From contig JAGYXB010000438.1 in the NCBI GenBank assembly GCA_022495005.1, forward strand, positions 1 through 64,000: DNA of 64,000 nt. Direction: 5' to 3'. This document shows, piece by piece, positions 44,021-53,156 of this stretch. Made by a program: the position numbers and the translations under genes. Under the pieces are notes generated by a model. It had not been told where the DNA came from. It did no database searches and saw only the letters and a program-made list of their open reading frames with translations. Within the stretch, counting starts at the first letter, position 1. Each line of letters begins with the position of its first letter. The stretch is from Rhyacophila brunnea. Lineage: Eukaryota > Arthropoda > Insecta > Trichoptera > Rhyacophilidae.

Positions 44021-44436
44021 CCCTATTTATACGTGCATGGATTTACTGCTGACTACGTATCATCGCGGCCATAAAAAGAAAATGCACGTGTAAGCACATA
44101 TTATTGTGCAAGTTTGCATACATGGATCAAAAAAGTTCAGCAGCTTCTGAATTTTCACACGAAAGTTGGAACTTAGTGAGATGCGCCTGCGCAGTAAAAC
44201 GATAGTGATGAACGTGCCGGAAAAAAACCAACTACACCGCACAGAGCGTTTTTGACATTTACCAACTTTCACAACCAGTCAAATAGCACCATAAAATGAC
44301 AACAACGCGTCTTGCTTATGCTTGAAGAATGAGATTGGCGAGACAGTCAGCACTATTACGTGTAAATAGATATTACCGTGATAGTTTAATTTACACACTA
44401 TTGGTACCAGTAAATCCATGCACGTGTACAGGAGCT
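44021..44436. mobile_element. TA-flanked MITE (family MITE-TA), copy 4
   Basis: Ends are CCCTATTTATACGTGCATGG and CTCCTGTACACGTGCATGG (reverse complement). TA lies at 44019-44020 and 44437-44438. It shares its interior with the copy at 2348 in the same orientation. Confidence 0.8.
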
Positions 44437-44439
44437 TAT

Positions 44440-45935
44440 AAGGTCTGTTACCGAAAGTTGAGGCGACCAGAATATACTCACACAGACGCATTGTTTACAA
44501 ACATGATGCTTCAAATTTTAAATCGACTTTTAAAAAAGGTGATTCTTTGTTTTGATTTAAAAAAAAAACAATCAAAAAAGGAACAGCCTATGAAAGAATA
44601 CTGTATTCTTCAAAAATACACCAATACACACAATCTTTCGTATCTGTGAAAATTTTATTTTTGTTTTATTGAGAATTGAGACCAAAACAAAAGTTTCACT
44701 TCTTTTTGTTTTTAGTTTATGAGAGAAGTCGTATGTTTTTCAAAATTAGTTTTATGAATCCAATTTGCATTTATCAGGCAGCAAGCAGCGTTGTTGTTTT
44801 TGTCCTACACACTTCGCGAACCTACTACTACAAAGTTCTAAGTGTTTATTTTTCACAAAACAAACGTAACAATGAAGTAATATTTCAAACACTTGGAACC
44901 TTGTAGTTCTGCACGCAACTATTCATTTTCACATTTTTTTTTCAAATTGACTTTATTTTACACACTAAAGTTAGAACTATGCGTTTTCTGGAGTGAATGT
45001 TTATGAATGAGTTTTTTTTCAAAGTAATCTCTAATGCTACTTAGTTGATTTTTACTATGAAATAAATGTACCTATTTTAATATTGACAAATTAATGTACC
45101 TACCTTGTATGCAAAAAAGAATTACCTAATTATGTGTTCATTAATAATATTATTGTGTATATTAAATAAGTTAAGTGTACAAAAAAAATATATTTCTAAT
45201 CAAAATTATGTTTATTATTAAAAATATTGTATTTTTTATATTGCAGATTGTTACAATCAAAAATTTTAAAAAGGCTTGTCGAAATAATAACATTGAGGGT
45301 GTTAAGTCAAAAAGGCGTTAGCTTATTTAGAATGTTATCTTCAATGTCTTAAATATAATTCAGAACTCCTCAGAAACATGCTTATTTATCAGACAAAATA
45401 TTGTGCCAAGTGGAACTTGAACCCGCACCCATCAGATTCCAATATGCTTTATCAATTTTGCCACCCATACCTAATCATGCTGAAATTATCCAAGAAATAT
45501 GTGTTCAACAACAAATGCTACATTTATAAACCTTCTAATAGCAACCCCAAAAACAAAATGGTGGGTTCTAGTTTAAAGTCTGTTGTTTTGATTACATAAC
45601 CTTTGTGCGCATTTATAACCAAATTTTATATTCAAATGTCTGCTTTGATACGGCAATATTATGTGAGATATGTGAAATGTCAAATTGAAGTCAATTTTAA
45701 TAATACACTATCCAATGATAATATGGATTTGAGTATCTATCCAAGGCTTATTTTGGCATTTACGCATGTAATTAACCAATCAGGTGAATCTGAAATTATA
45801 TTGAAATGTCATAGATAAGTGTGAAGTTCTCTTCAAATGAACATGACGTAATATGCAAAAGTCACTTGTCACTTGTAGCTAATTTAATCAATAGACCGGA
45901 GTTCTTTTTTTGCTAGAAGATTGTTTCCAACATCT
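44440..45935. other. Intergenic stretch, no feature seen
   Basis: AT-rich. Several 70- to 106-codon open frames lack recognisable domains and are rich in Lys, Asn, Ile and Tyr, as expected from base composition. Confidence 0.45.
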
Positions 45936-46126
45936 TTTTTACTAAACTATTTCGTTTATTTAACGATTAATTCACAAAATTTGAAAATGTAACATTCTTT
46001 ATTTTGAATATACATATGTAATTTGAAAACACCTCAGATATATACATACTTGAATTGGATTCAGTGGTTACAGTTTCAAGTCCCGTCGGGCATCGTATTT
46101 TTTCTAGTATGTATATATCTGAGGTG

Positions 46127-46624
46127 ACAGAGGTCGCTAAGCAGATGAAAATGATATTGGGCTGTACATGTCGCTTGGCGAGTGGACAACCGCTGGACAA
46201 ATACCATCATACAGTGGTACTCAAAAAGCACTAAACGCCCACAGGGACGCCTTAAAACCTGCTGGATTGATGAACTCATACATAATTTGAAAACATCTCA
46301 TGCATATACACACTAGAAAAAATCATTTTTGTAGAAAAAAATATGACACCCAACGGGACTTGAACCTGTATCTGCTGGATTCGCGCCAGTATGCTTTTCC
46401 AATTAAGCTACGGGCATCTTTTCAAATTATGTATATTCAATTTATAGAATGTTACATTCTCAAATCTTTTTTTTATTCCTTGAATAAAAAAAATAGTTTA
46501 TTAAACTCATAAAGTTCTGTGGATGTATGTGGCAGCAAAGAACCAGGGACCGAGAAGGGTGAAGGGAGCTAATGGAGGCCTTCATCCAGCGGTGGATCGA
46601 CCCCGGCGGATGATGATGATAATG
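46127..46624 (+). mobile_element. 5'-truncated RTE-like copy, itself interrupted
   Basis: It encodes the end of an RTE reverse transcriptase: [20 protein letters not shown], then WIDEL, and after an interruption KFCG and EAFIQRWIDPGG with a GATGATGATG tail. This matches the C-terminus of the copy at 20048. The 11-bp duplication TATCTGAGGTG lies at 46116-46126 and 46625-46635. Confidence 0.85.
46281..46503 (-). mobile_element. tRNA-like inverted-repeat element nested in the RTE copy
   Basis: A perfect 8-bp duplication, AACTCATA, lies at 46273-46280 and 46504-46511, and the RTE reading frame resumes exactly across it. Inside, CATAATTTGAAAACATC at the left is inverted as GCATCTTTTCAAATTATG near 46413-46430. 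Between them the minus strand reads tRNA-like: GCCCGTAGCTTAATTGGAAA, an anticodon arm CTGG-CGCGAAT-CCAG and B-box GGTTCAAGTCC. The anticodon loop lacks U33, so it is not a working tRNA. Confidence 0.75.
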
Positions 46625-46867
46625 TATCTGAGGTGTTTTCAAATTATGTATATCTTTGTTTAGTAATGCACTTTTGGCTTAGGACTCAATATATTTATAT
46701 TTGATTATGTATGTTATTATAAAACTAATGAATTTATGTACTTTTTAAGTGGTGTCAAATGACAAAAAATATTATATTATACTGTTGTTATTTTGTTTAT
46801 TTTTAGAGTTGATGTAAATTGCTGTGTGATTGTTTATATTGAATGGGAATATTTAGTCACAATTTGA

Positions 46868-47338
46868 TGGTTACATGGAAATTGTACATATTACATTTCA
46901 CCGTAGCACAGTTCGCTTTGCTCGTGCTCGTGAGCTTTCGTATCGGAAATAGATGAAAAAATTACGCATTCTGTATTTCTAATTTAATTACATACCTATT
47001 TTCTACGGTCTTTCCCTTGTATTTCGGTAATTTTTATTATGTATTTTAGGTACAAGTCAGATTACAGTACCTAAGCCAATCTTCATAGCCGATTTTGGTA
47101 AGATTCATGAATTCAAGAATGAAAACCTAACCTAACAAATAATCCAGTATATCGGCTTTTTCAAAATTTGTTTGCCGTTGGTTTCCTGTAAACCGAGAAC
47201 AACAGTGTTTTATTTAAACATGAATTTTATCTCAGTACTATATGACCCAAAGAGGTTGGACAGTCTTTAATATACGACCATATATTTCCGATACAACATT
47301 TCACGGTTAACTGCATGCGTACAAATTTCCGGACACGT
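46868..47338 (+). mobile_element. Repeat family X, copy B (uninterrupted)
   Basis: It starts TGGTTACATGGAAATTG and ends TTTCCGGACACGT. The 7-bp duplication AATTTGA lies at 46861-46867 and 47339-47345 (7 of 8 if the base before is counted). It is 471 bp, non-coding, and serves as the empty-site reference for the interrupted copies. Confidence 0.78.
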
Positions 47339-47345
47339 AATTTGA

Positions 47346-48480
47346 AGGGTCACGATAATCTCTGATAAATTATAAATAATATATGACAGAAAAATAATAA
47401 CAAAGAAATAAGAATTTTAATTCCACATTGGAGTATAGACCTACAAACTTATCTGAAGAATAGGATGGGGGAGCCACTGTTGAAAACTACCCAATCAAGA
47501 CTCATAACTGGACAAAATCTGACATCCGAATGAAATTTTCAAAATGGCGTCCTATGGTGGTTCGTAGTTCCATTTTAGTAATCCCATTGACGTGGTTTGT
47601 AAAATGTCATTATTTTCATAGTAACCGTATATAATTTTTATATTTTTGTTTGACTTGTCCGCCTTCAAACATTGATAAACATAAAGAAATATCAATATTT
47701 TTGTGTTAAATAATAATAAATTTGAGAATGAGACCTCATTTACAGAATGTCGAAAACGTTTATGTAACATTTTACAATCTCATATTTACTTTACCAGTCA
47801 ATTTACTAATTTTGGTTATTGGTGCAGTTGAATTCTTCAGCACCTTTACCAAAAGTCTCTTCGAATTGTGGCTTTATATGATGGCGGTGAGAAATCACGA
47901 TGTGCTCAGTTTAGTTGATAGGCTTGTTTGCTATTTTTCAGTTTTATTGAATAAGCATAATATATTTTAAATAAAATCTTTACAGAAAAAACTGCATTTT
48001 ACTAATTATACTTATTATCCCTTTGGTTGCGCTTTTCAGTGGACTGTAATAGAACAGGGATGATTCGGATGCTGGCGGGGTGTTATACCAAGGATACCAG
48101 GCACTGATCTTTAATGATGATGGTCATGAGGTTTGCCCCATGGTCTGGTTCTCACTCACTGGCACTACCAATCTCGTGCGATAACTGTTTATTGAGTAAC
48201 CCTGTGTGCGGCGATTGACAGTCAAAACCAGTGCACATAATGACATCTTATGTTTTACTGATTATAGGTGTTTACACTTACAAGACTGCCTGTTTATAGT
48301 AGGCCTGGCAAGGATAATGGTGTTAGGTGGATAAGACATTTATATTGTATTAGGGCCGCCATAATTGGCCTAACCACTCTTTAAAAGAGTGAAATGACTA
48401 CATTTTAATAAATTTTATCCCTTCAATTACTTTTTTGCTGATGCACAGTTACAATGATAGATTCCTCAGTTTCATTGGTA
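47346..48480. other. Intergenic stretch with one possible exon
   Basis: AT-rich and without repeats I can bound, apart from the open frame described at 47728. Confidence 0.4.
47728..47886 (+). other. Orphan open frame with a membrane-like segment, ending at a possible donor
   Basis: ATG at 47728 and about 53 codons to ATGGCG|GTGAGA, a good donor. The middle is strongly hydrophobic (FYNLIFTLPVNLLILVIGAV), like one transmembrane helix. I recognise no family and found no downstream partner exon. It could be a fragment of a receptor-like or other membrane gene, a relic, or chance. Confidence 0.2.
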
Positions 48481-48545
48481 ATTCAGGCGTAAAGGTAGTG
48501 CATTCGGCTGATAACCGAACAATCGGTGGTTCGAATCCGATCGAG
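48481..48545 (+). repeat. tRNA-Ile(GAT)-like sequence, probably a pseudogene or SINE head
   Basis: A very good anticodon arm, TTCGG-CTGATAA-CCGAA, would carry anticodon GAT (Ile). An A-box-like GTAAAGGTAGTGCATTC precedes it and a B-box-like GGTTCGAATCC follows, then a T run at 48550 that could terminate polymerase III. The acceptor stem does not pair (3' strand CGAGTGC has no 5' partner) and the T-stem is imperfect, so I do not call a functional tRNA. Confidence 0.45.
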
Positions 48546-49798
48546 TGCTTTTTTTTTCATGTGAAAAACTAAATTATGTGTTCATGTCACACGCCAAAAA
48601 TACACTCTGATCTGATTTCCCAAACGCGCCAAAAGAAGTTTCTTCAATAATAACCATAGATAACAATAACATACGAAAATAACCTCTACTAGGGATTTCA
48701 ACTATCAATACATTTTGACAACTACTTCAATACTTTTTCATCGATACTTTTCTATCGATACATTCTTTCAATACTATACATTGTTTTCGTTTATTTGCGT
48801 TATTTTTGCTGGGTGGACGCAAAAAAGTTGTCACGGAAAATTAAATCTTTTGATATCGACTCTTGTCTTATCTTATAGTGGATTTTTATCATTTTGTGAT
48901 GCTGATATGACTAATTATAATTATTCACACGTCGTCTTGTCTTTTCTTCTGATGTCAATCACTACATGGATACTTTTTTCCACTGCTTTAAAATGAACTA
49001 ACTATTAACAGTTTAAAAGCTAGACATGTGAAATTTTGAGGCAATCTTATCGTAGGGAAAAGTAGAGGTTGTTTATTATGAAGCAAAACACTAGCCTTGT
49101 GGACCATTATTTTAGGTGAGGTGAGTCGGGGTAAGTGTGACATATAATTCAATGAGATGAATTTCAACCTGGTTCATGATGAATAGGTATGTTTTAATGA
49201 GTTGAAAACTTTACCATATGGTCTACAATATCATTACAATTAATATGTACAGAAGAAACCCACTGTATATCTTACTATAATACGACATTTTAATATTTTT
49301 TGATCACTAGTCAGTTTGTTACACTTACCCCAATATTGGGGTAAGTGTAACTAAATTCATCTTTATTCCAAAAGTTCTTCAAAACCATAATGTATTATAT
49401 GCATAGAAAGGTAATATTCCATTTAATGGATACTGAGTCTTGAGTTAAAACTACAGTATAGAATTTCAACAAAATTGACTAAAATATTTTTTTTGGGGTA
49501 AGGGTGTCATACTAATGTATAAAGCGCTAGTGATGTCCCGAAAGAAAAACGCCGTATTTTTTATTAATTAACGTAGGTAGTTGACGGAAATCCGATGACA
49601 CTAACGAGTTTACTTTTTGAAGGATCATGGGAAAAACTTGTTATGTCAAGTTGACAGTCAAAATTATATATCCATTGTGGACAATCCTTTAAATTCAGGT
49701 TGATGATTGTACTGTTTAATAAGACAAGTTATAATACCAATTGATTACAAAAGGATCGCAAACTTTTTTCAAACATATTCTACGGCTTGCGGTTTTTG

Positions 49799-50040
49799 CA
49801 TGGAACATGCTTTTGTCTTGACCACCCGGCCGGATTCGTTACGAAAACATCGCACAGGCAGCGGTAACGAAAACAAAAAATAAAGTCACGAAAGTAGCGC
49901 GGCGCGGGCTGGAGTGGCTTCAGTTCGCCGCGAACGGCGCTTCGGGAGTAACGTGTGACCCGCGCCCCGCAATTTATATTATTTCCCTTCGAATTTCGAT
50001 AACCAGCATTCAGAGAATCAGTGTGCAAAGCATGTTCCAT
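49799..50040. repeat. GC-rich insert bounded by a short inverted repeat
   Basis: ATGGAACATGCTTT at 49800-49813 is inverted as AAAGCATGTTCCAT at 50027-50040. The 240 bp between contains a GC-rich core (GCGCGGCGCGGGCTGGAGTG, then CGCCGCGAACGGCG) that stands out sharply from its surroundings. There is no recognisable product on either strand. Confidence 0.45.
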
Positions 50041-50055
50041 ATTTAATAATTTTAG

Positions 50056-50418
50056 CCGTTAGGGTTTAAGTAATCATCATCTTTAAATAATAACTTATTT
50101 CTTTTAATAAAACCTATAAACCAATTGTGTCCGGGTACTTTAAACGGTGTGTTAATATTATTTTCTTTAATATACCTACTGTCCAATTAATTCGAGGACT
50201 ACTTTTTTGTAAGACATGCTTTTCCAACGTATGCAAACTTTCTGCAAAAGATGTTTCAATCTCTTTGGGAAATATTGTACTTCTACTAAAACTGTCTTCT
50301 CTTCTTTCGTAATATACATATCCATATGACATATCCTGTTTTTTTACACATTCAACTGTTTTTTGTAATTTTCTTTGGTCGTAAGCTCCTTTATCTGTCT
50401 TTCGTTTATATTTACATG
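50056..50418 (-). pseudogene. Pogo-like transposase N-terminus (psq and CENP-B-type DNA-binding domains)
   Basis: The minus strand encodes KYKRKTDKGAYDQRKLQKTV, the usual start of pogo-like/psq helix-turn-helix proteins, then RSTIF (PRSTI-like) and ETSFAESLHTLEKHV, which resembles the start of the CENP-B-type domain. After one frameshift near 50150 come TPFKVPGHNWFIGFIKRNK, the conserved end of that domain (usually TP...PG.DWF..F..RH). No DDE catalytic part is visible. It is a decayed fragment. Confidence 0.6.
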
Positions 50419-50650
50419 TGAAAAAAAATGCACATTAATTATTATCGCATGTTAGATAAGCACTTATTTTAAAAACTTGTGTATTAAATTGAAACACAAT
50501 ATGCACTCTTCCGAGTACCTACCTACTTAGCTAACATACAACTATAACAATAAAATTATAAACATTTTATTTCAATTGCGAACATTTTTTCGATCGATAT
50601 AAATAATGCGTCGTGTCCCATCACTTCTAGTTAAGATAATGACTATACAA

Positions 50651-50965
50651 GGCCTGAACAAAAACGATGCATGAGTGCGAGTGAGAAAGTATACGGCACC
50701 TTTATAATCTCTGCGACACGCGCTAGAGTAAGATAAAAGGTCTACATATGTGTGAGTTAGTTTCCAAAAGTATCGCCGGCAAATCGTGGTGAATCGCTTC
50801 ACGTAGCGTCGATAACCTGCGAGCTCGTGTTGCTAAAATTGCTATTTTTTGTGTTAAACATAAAGTCAGTGGTAAATATTTTTGGAAAGATGGTTCTGTG
50901 TGTTGTATTAAAATATGGTAGCCGTACTGATAAGCAAGAAGATGGTATTACGTTTCATAGGTAAG
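50651..50965 (+). repeat. Repeated promoter-plus-THAP-exon segment, copy 2
   Basis: It matches 36051-36385. The exon (50890-50960) starts MVLCVVLKYGS and ends GITFHR|GTAAGT, like the N-terminus of a THAP zinc finger (usually M-x-x-C-x(2-4)-C ... FHR-FP). The second zinc-binding Cys is replaced by Tyr. The splice donor is intact here. It lies inside the 2.6-kb pogo-like element. Confidence 0.55.
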
Positions 50966-52869
50966 TTGATACATGTTCGTGATAATTTATTTGTATGGGT
51001 ATTATTATATATTTTAATATCAGTGACCTAGTGTTTCTTTAAAATAACTTAAATTATGGATACCTTTACCTATTGGTTGCATTTTGACCGCTTAAAAATA
51101 CTATATAACATAAAAAAATAGAAAATTATATTTTAATTCTGAGCGTCTAGTGCGAGCACTTTGGGCGAGCACTAGCGAAATGGTCTATGGTCTCGAACAT
51201 TTGTAGACGAATGCGTTCGCTCGCCCACAAACCAAACGCACGGCACGCAGCTTCATTTAGCAATACAACGGGTGGCGTCTAGATGTATCTATAGTCTATG
51301 TGACTATGCGAATTCATAGAAAATATATGGGGGAAGTGTGACACAACATAAAGGCACACTTACCCCATGCGTTTACTTTCGTGGGGAAAGTGTGTCTACT
51401 CGATTAAAGCTTTAAAATGCTTATCAATAAGTAAAACGATAACAACACGTGAAGCAGGGTATCAAAACACATATACATACTGTGTTTTTATTTTTATTTT
51501 ACAACCATAATGTGCAGATTTCCGTGTTTAAAAAATAGTTTAGTAACAGCTACCATCTCACTCGTCAACTTCAAAATGTCGTCTGGAGAATAATCCATGT
51601 AGTCACCTCAAAAAACATGGTATCGACACCATTTCTGATTATTTTTATAAATCGGTGACTTTGCTATCACCTTTCCATAGATGGCATCATCCAATTTGTA
51701 GTAGATACTGAGATATCTTAGTAGCTACACTTACCCAAAGTTACACTTACTCCGACTCACCTTACTGTATTAAATTTAGCATTCAAGTACCTAGGTACAT
51801 AAATTGTAATATTTTATAAAATAGGCTGTGTAGACTTAAAATTTATATGTTTGAGTATGTATTGTGTCGATTCATTGCTGACTCAAGTAGAAAGCCGATA
51901 CATTCACAACGACTGGTCCTATTTTTTCCGCCCCTCCTATTGTTGTCAAAGGATGACCTGTCATTGCCTGTCATTTTTCTATATAGTGCTGATATTGGCG
52001 CGTCTGTCGTGTTCACACAGGGAATGGTTTGATTTGAATAGCTGATATAAGTTACATGATAAATAATACACTAGCATAACACACCTTCTACAAATGTAAT
52101 GCATGTATCAATGCTACATATTTTTTGGAAATCGATATTACCACCGGTTATTGTGTGAAGGACTAGTCTGACTTTGACAGCTGATGAATAACAAGAATGT
52201 ATATTATTTATAATTTATTAATATATTTGATTTGAGAATTTTTATAATTCAATTTGAAACGAGAAAGGGCGAAACAATATGTCAAACAACCTGGGATCTG
52301 ATTTTGACAGCTGAACAGTGGAACACTCGTTGCTTGTGCAAAAAGTATGCTCAGGCTTTATTAATCTAAAGATGGCGCTGGTCGATTAGATGCTACTACG
52401 CCCTTAAAAATAAAATATTATATCGGGAAAATTATTTTTTTGTAGACGCTGAGAGGAAATATTTTTTTCATATTGGTTAACACTAAATAAAAAAAACTTT
52501 GAATTAAATAATCACAATATTGAAATAATAATAAATCTATCACAGTATGAATGAATGAAATAATACATTTATGTGAACATAATGTATATTATCTTTCGAT
52601 TTATATTCAAACAAGTATTTTTTAATCATCACATAGGAGGTATCTACATTGCTGCGCATGTATATACAATTTTGCCATAATCAGCTGAGCGACGTGAAGC
52701 TGTCAAAAGTGTGAACATTAACATCAAATTGTCGCGCATATATTATTATTATAAAATAATAATCAAAGTTGTGTTTATACATCATGTGATCAACTTCAAA
52801 ATATTGCGGGAAACGAAGTCAATTACACTAATTATTAACAATCTTACTGGAATTTCACGAAACAAGACG

Positions 52870-53156
52870 ATGGCATCTACAATGCAGTTGGAGTTTACGC
52901 AAGCGATGACAGATTTTAAGACGATGTTTCCCGAAATGGACGACGATGTTATCGAAGCGGTTTTGCGTGCAAATCAAGGCGCAGTGGATGCGACGATCGA
53001 TCAACTCCTGACTATGAGCACTGACAATCAGAACGAGAGGTTAAGACAAGAAATTGAACAGGACGAAACTGGTCAGCCTATCGTACGACGGCCGGTCGTC
53101 AAATCTAGTCCAAAAACACCTTCAAATGACACCGCTATCACTACACCTGCTAACAG
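52870..53156 (+). CDS. CUEDC1: CUEDC1-type gene, coding exon 1
   Basis: It carries the whole CUE domain and a Pro/Thr-rich linker, and ends AACAG|GTACAC in phase 2. Confidence 0.9.

Larger units (their letters stand above)
46006..46660. mobile_element. tRNA-containing inverted-repeat element, split by an RTE fragment
   Basis: The left arm (ATGTAATTTGAAAACACCTC, then AGATATATACATAC) is inverted at the right (GTATGTATATATCTGAGGTG before the RTE, TTTTCAAATTATGTATAT after it). Between the arms is a tRNA-like stretch (GTTACAGTTTCAAGTCCCGT). The RTE fragment sits at 46127-46624 with its own 11-bp duplication. Confidence 0.6.
49118..51762 (-). mobile_element. Degenerate pogo-like element with GGTGAGTCGG ends
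   Basis: The left end, AGGTGAGTCGGGGTAAGTGT, is mirrored at the right (AAGGTGAGTCGGAGTAAGTG in reverse complement) 2.6 kb away. The word GGGGTAAGTGT recurs in both orientations near the ends (about 49320-49350, 49495, 51330-51390, 51725-51750), as subterminal binding-site arrays do. A pogo-like DNA-binding region lies inside on the minus strand. TA lies next to the right end; the left junction is unclear. Confidence 0.65.

Noticed and set aside
48481..48545. Functional tRNA-Ile(GAT) gene
   Set aside because: The anticodon arm is excellent, but no acceptor stem forms and the T-stem has mismatches.
52711..52869. Upstream in-frame extension of the CUEDC1-type protein
   Set aside because: The extension is composed mainly of Ile, Lys, Asn and Tyr, as expected of AT-rich UTR, and the CUE domain starts right after the ATG at 52870.
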